6,278 nucleotides of DNA from Gammaproteobacteria bacterium (GTDB lineage: Bacteria; Pseudomonadota; Gammaproteobacteria; CAISUE01): NCBI GenBank assembly GCA_947378515.1, contig CANCKG010000043.1, forward strand, positions 1-6,278. Direction: 5' to 3'. Positions 6,042 through 6,278 of the stretch are shown piece by piece. The notes below the pieces were generated by a model. It was not told the origin of the DNA, searched no databases, and was given only the letters and a program-made list of their open reading frames with translations. The first letter of the stretch is position 1. Every line of letters begins with the position of its first letter. The translations under genes and the position numbers were made by a program.

Positions 6042-6094
6042 AGGTGACATCTCTATCTTGCTGGGATAGGTGACATTTCTAAATTGCCTTGACA
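6042..6094 (-). repeat. Right terminal inverted repeat of the insertion sequence (bipartite)
   Basis: The inverse counterpart of 4514-4564. The internal motif AGGTGACAT occurs at 6042-6050 and 6068-6076, 26 bp apart against 24 bp in the left end; the 2-bp difference lies in the spacer before AGCAAG. The end is defined by TTGACA finishing at 6094, after which similarity to the left end stops. Confidence 0.9.
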
Positions 6095-6104
6095 ACCCCA
6101 CTGA

Positions 6105-6278
6105 ATTTACAGAAACAATCATGCACTAACGATTTATCCTGGCCCTAACACCAGTAAGCGCAATAAATTGCATGCCGTTCATAAGTATTTATTGGCTGAT
6201 TTAATTATTAATCGTGCGAATCAAGCCTGGCAAATTGATATAACTTATTTACGTTTGAAGAAAGGATTTGTTTATTTA
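6105..6278 (+). pseudogene. IS3-family transposase (OrfB) fragment, 5' part missing, 3' end outside window
   Basis: The frame is open from 6105 (after a TGA at 6102-6104) to the window edge, 58 codons, with no credible start. From about 6129 it reads TIYPGPNTSKRNKLHAVHKY, then NQAWQIDITYLRLKKGFVYL. This matches the region of IS3-family OrfB where the helix-turn-helix domain joins the retroviral-integrase-like core; the D of QIDITY (6237-6239) is the first catalytic aspartate. The preceding roughly 80-100 residues of such proteins are absent, because the insertion sequence ends only 10 bp before this frame begins. The missing part is not present to the left of that element either. It is therefore a truncated remnant at its 5' side; whether the 3' part is intact cannot be seen. 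Confidence 0.85.

Larger units (their letters stand above)
4514..6094 (+). mobile_element. Complete insertion sequence, ISNCY/IS1202 type (1581 bp)
   Basis: The element runs from TGTCAGGGCAATTTAG on the left to the matching inverted end on the right (CTAAATTGCCTTGACA, ending at 6094). It carries one transposase gene on the plus strand. Terminal TG and CA are as expected for DDE elements of this kind. No direct repeat flanks it: the left neighbour is GCAATAGC and the right neighbour is ACCCCACT, and a comparison of about 27 bp on each side shows no match either. The ends and the reading frame are intact, so the element may still be active. The lack of a target duplication and an IS3 remnant directly at its right side suggest a rearrangement after insertion. 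Confidence 0.9.

Overview
The window looks like a piece of a gammaproteobacterial chromosome. The basis is a minus-strand pair of core genes, nrdR followed 3 nt later by a yhdP/AsmA-like gene, whose proteins match the gammaproteobacterial forms of these families. Base composition is moderate and falls to AT-rich in parts of the intergenic DNA. The genus cannot be fixed from the sequence; an environmental or host-associated member of the class is only a guess.

Layout: (1) 1-246, plus strand, the last 81 codons of an unidentified arginine-rich protein that enters from the left. (2) 247-357, a short gap between convergent genes, holding a degenerate copy of a repeat seen again near 4373-4430. 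(3) 358-3555, minus strand, yhdP, with a TTG start and a clear ribosome binding site inside the end of nrdR. (4) 3559-4014, minus strand, nrdR, complete with its zinc ribbon and ATP-cone. (5) 4015-4513, about 500 bp with no convincing gene but packed with palindromes. Inside it is a 145-bp segment (4289-4433) with 14-bp terminal inverted repeats, flanked by an exact 10-bp direct repeat: a MITE-like insertion. (6) 4514-6094, a complete 1581-bp insertion sequence of the ISNCY/IS1202 type, with long bipartite inverted repeats and one DDE transposase. (7) 6105-6278, the inner part of an IS3-family transposase, missing its 5' part and running off the right edge.

How the parts relate: the left two thirds is conserved housekeeping DNA. 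nrdR represses ribonucleotide reductase genes. YhdP is an inner-membrane-anchored AsmA-like protein linked to phospholipid transport towards the outer membrane. The right third is an accumulation site for mobile DNA: palindromic repeats, a MITE-like element, an intact IS, and an IS3 remnant joined directly to the IS end. The IS has no visible target duplication, and the missing half of the IS3 gene is not on its other side, so this is a rearranged junction and not a simple nested insertion. The least explained part is the palindrome-rich interval 4243-4506 and its partial relative at 298-345.
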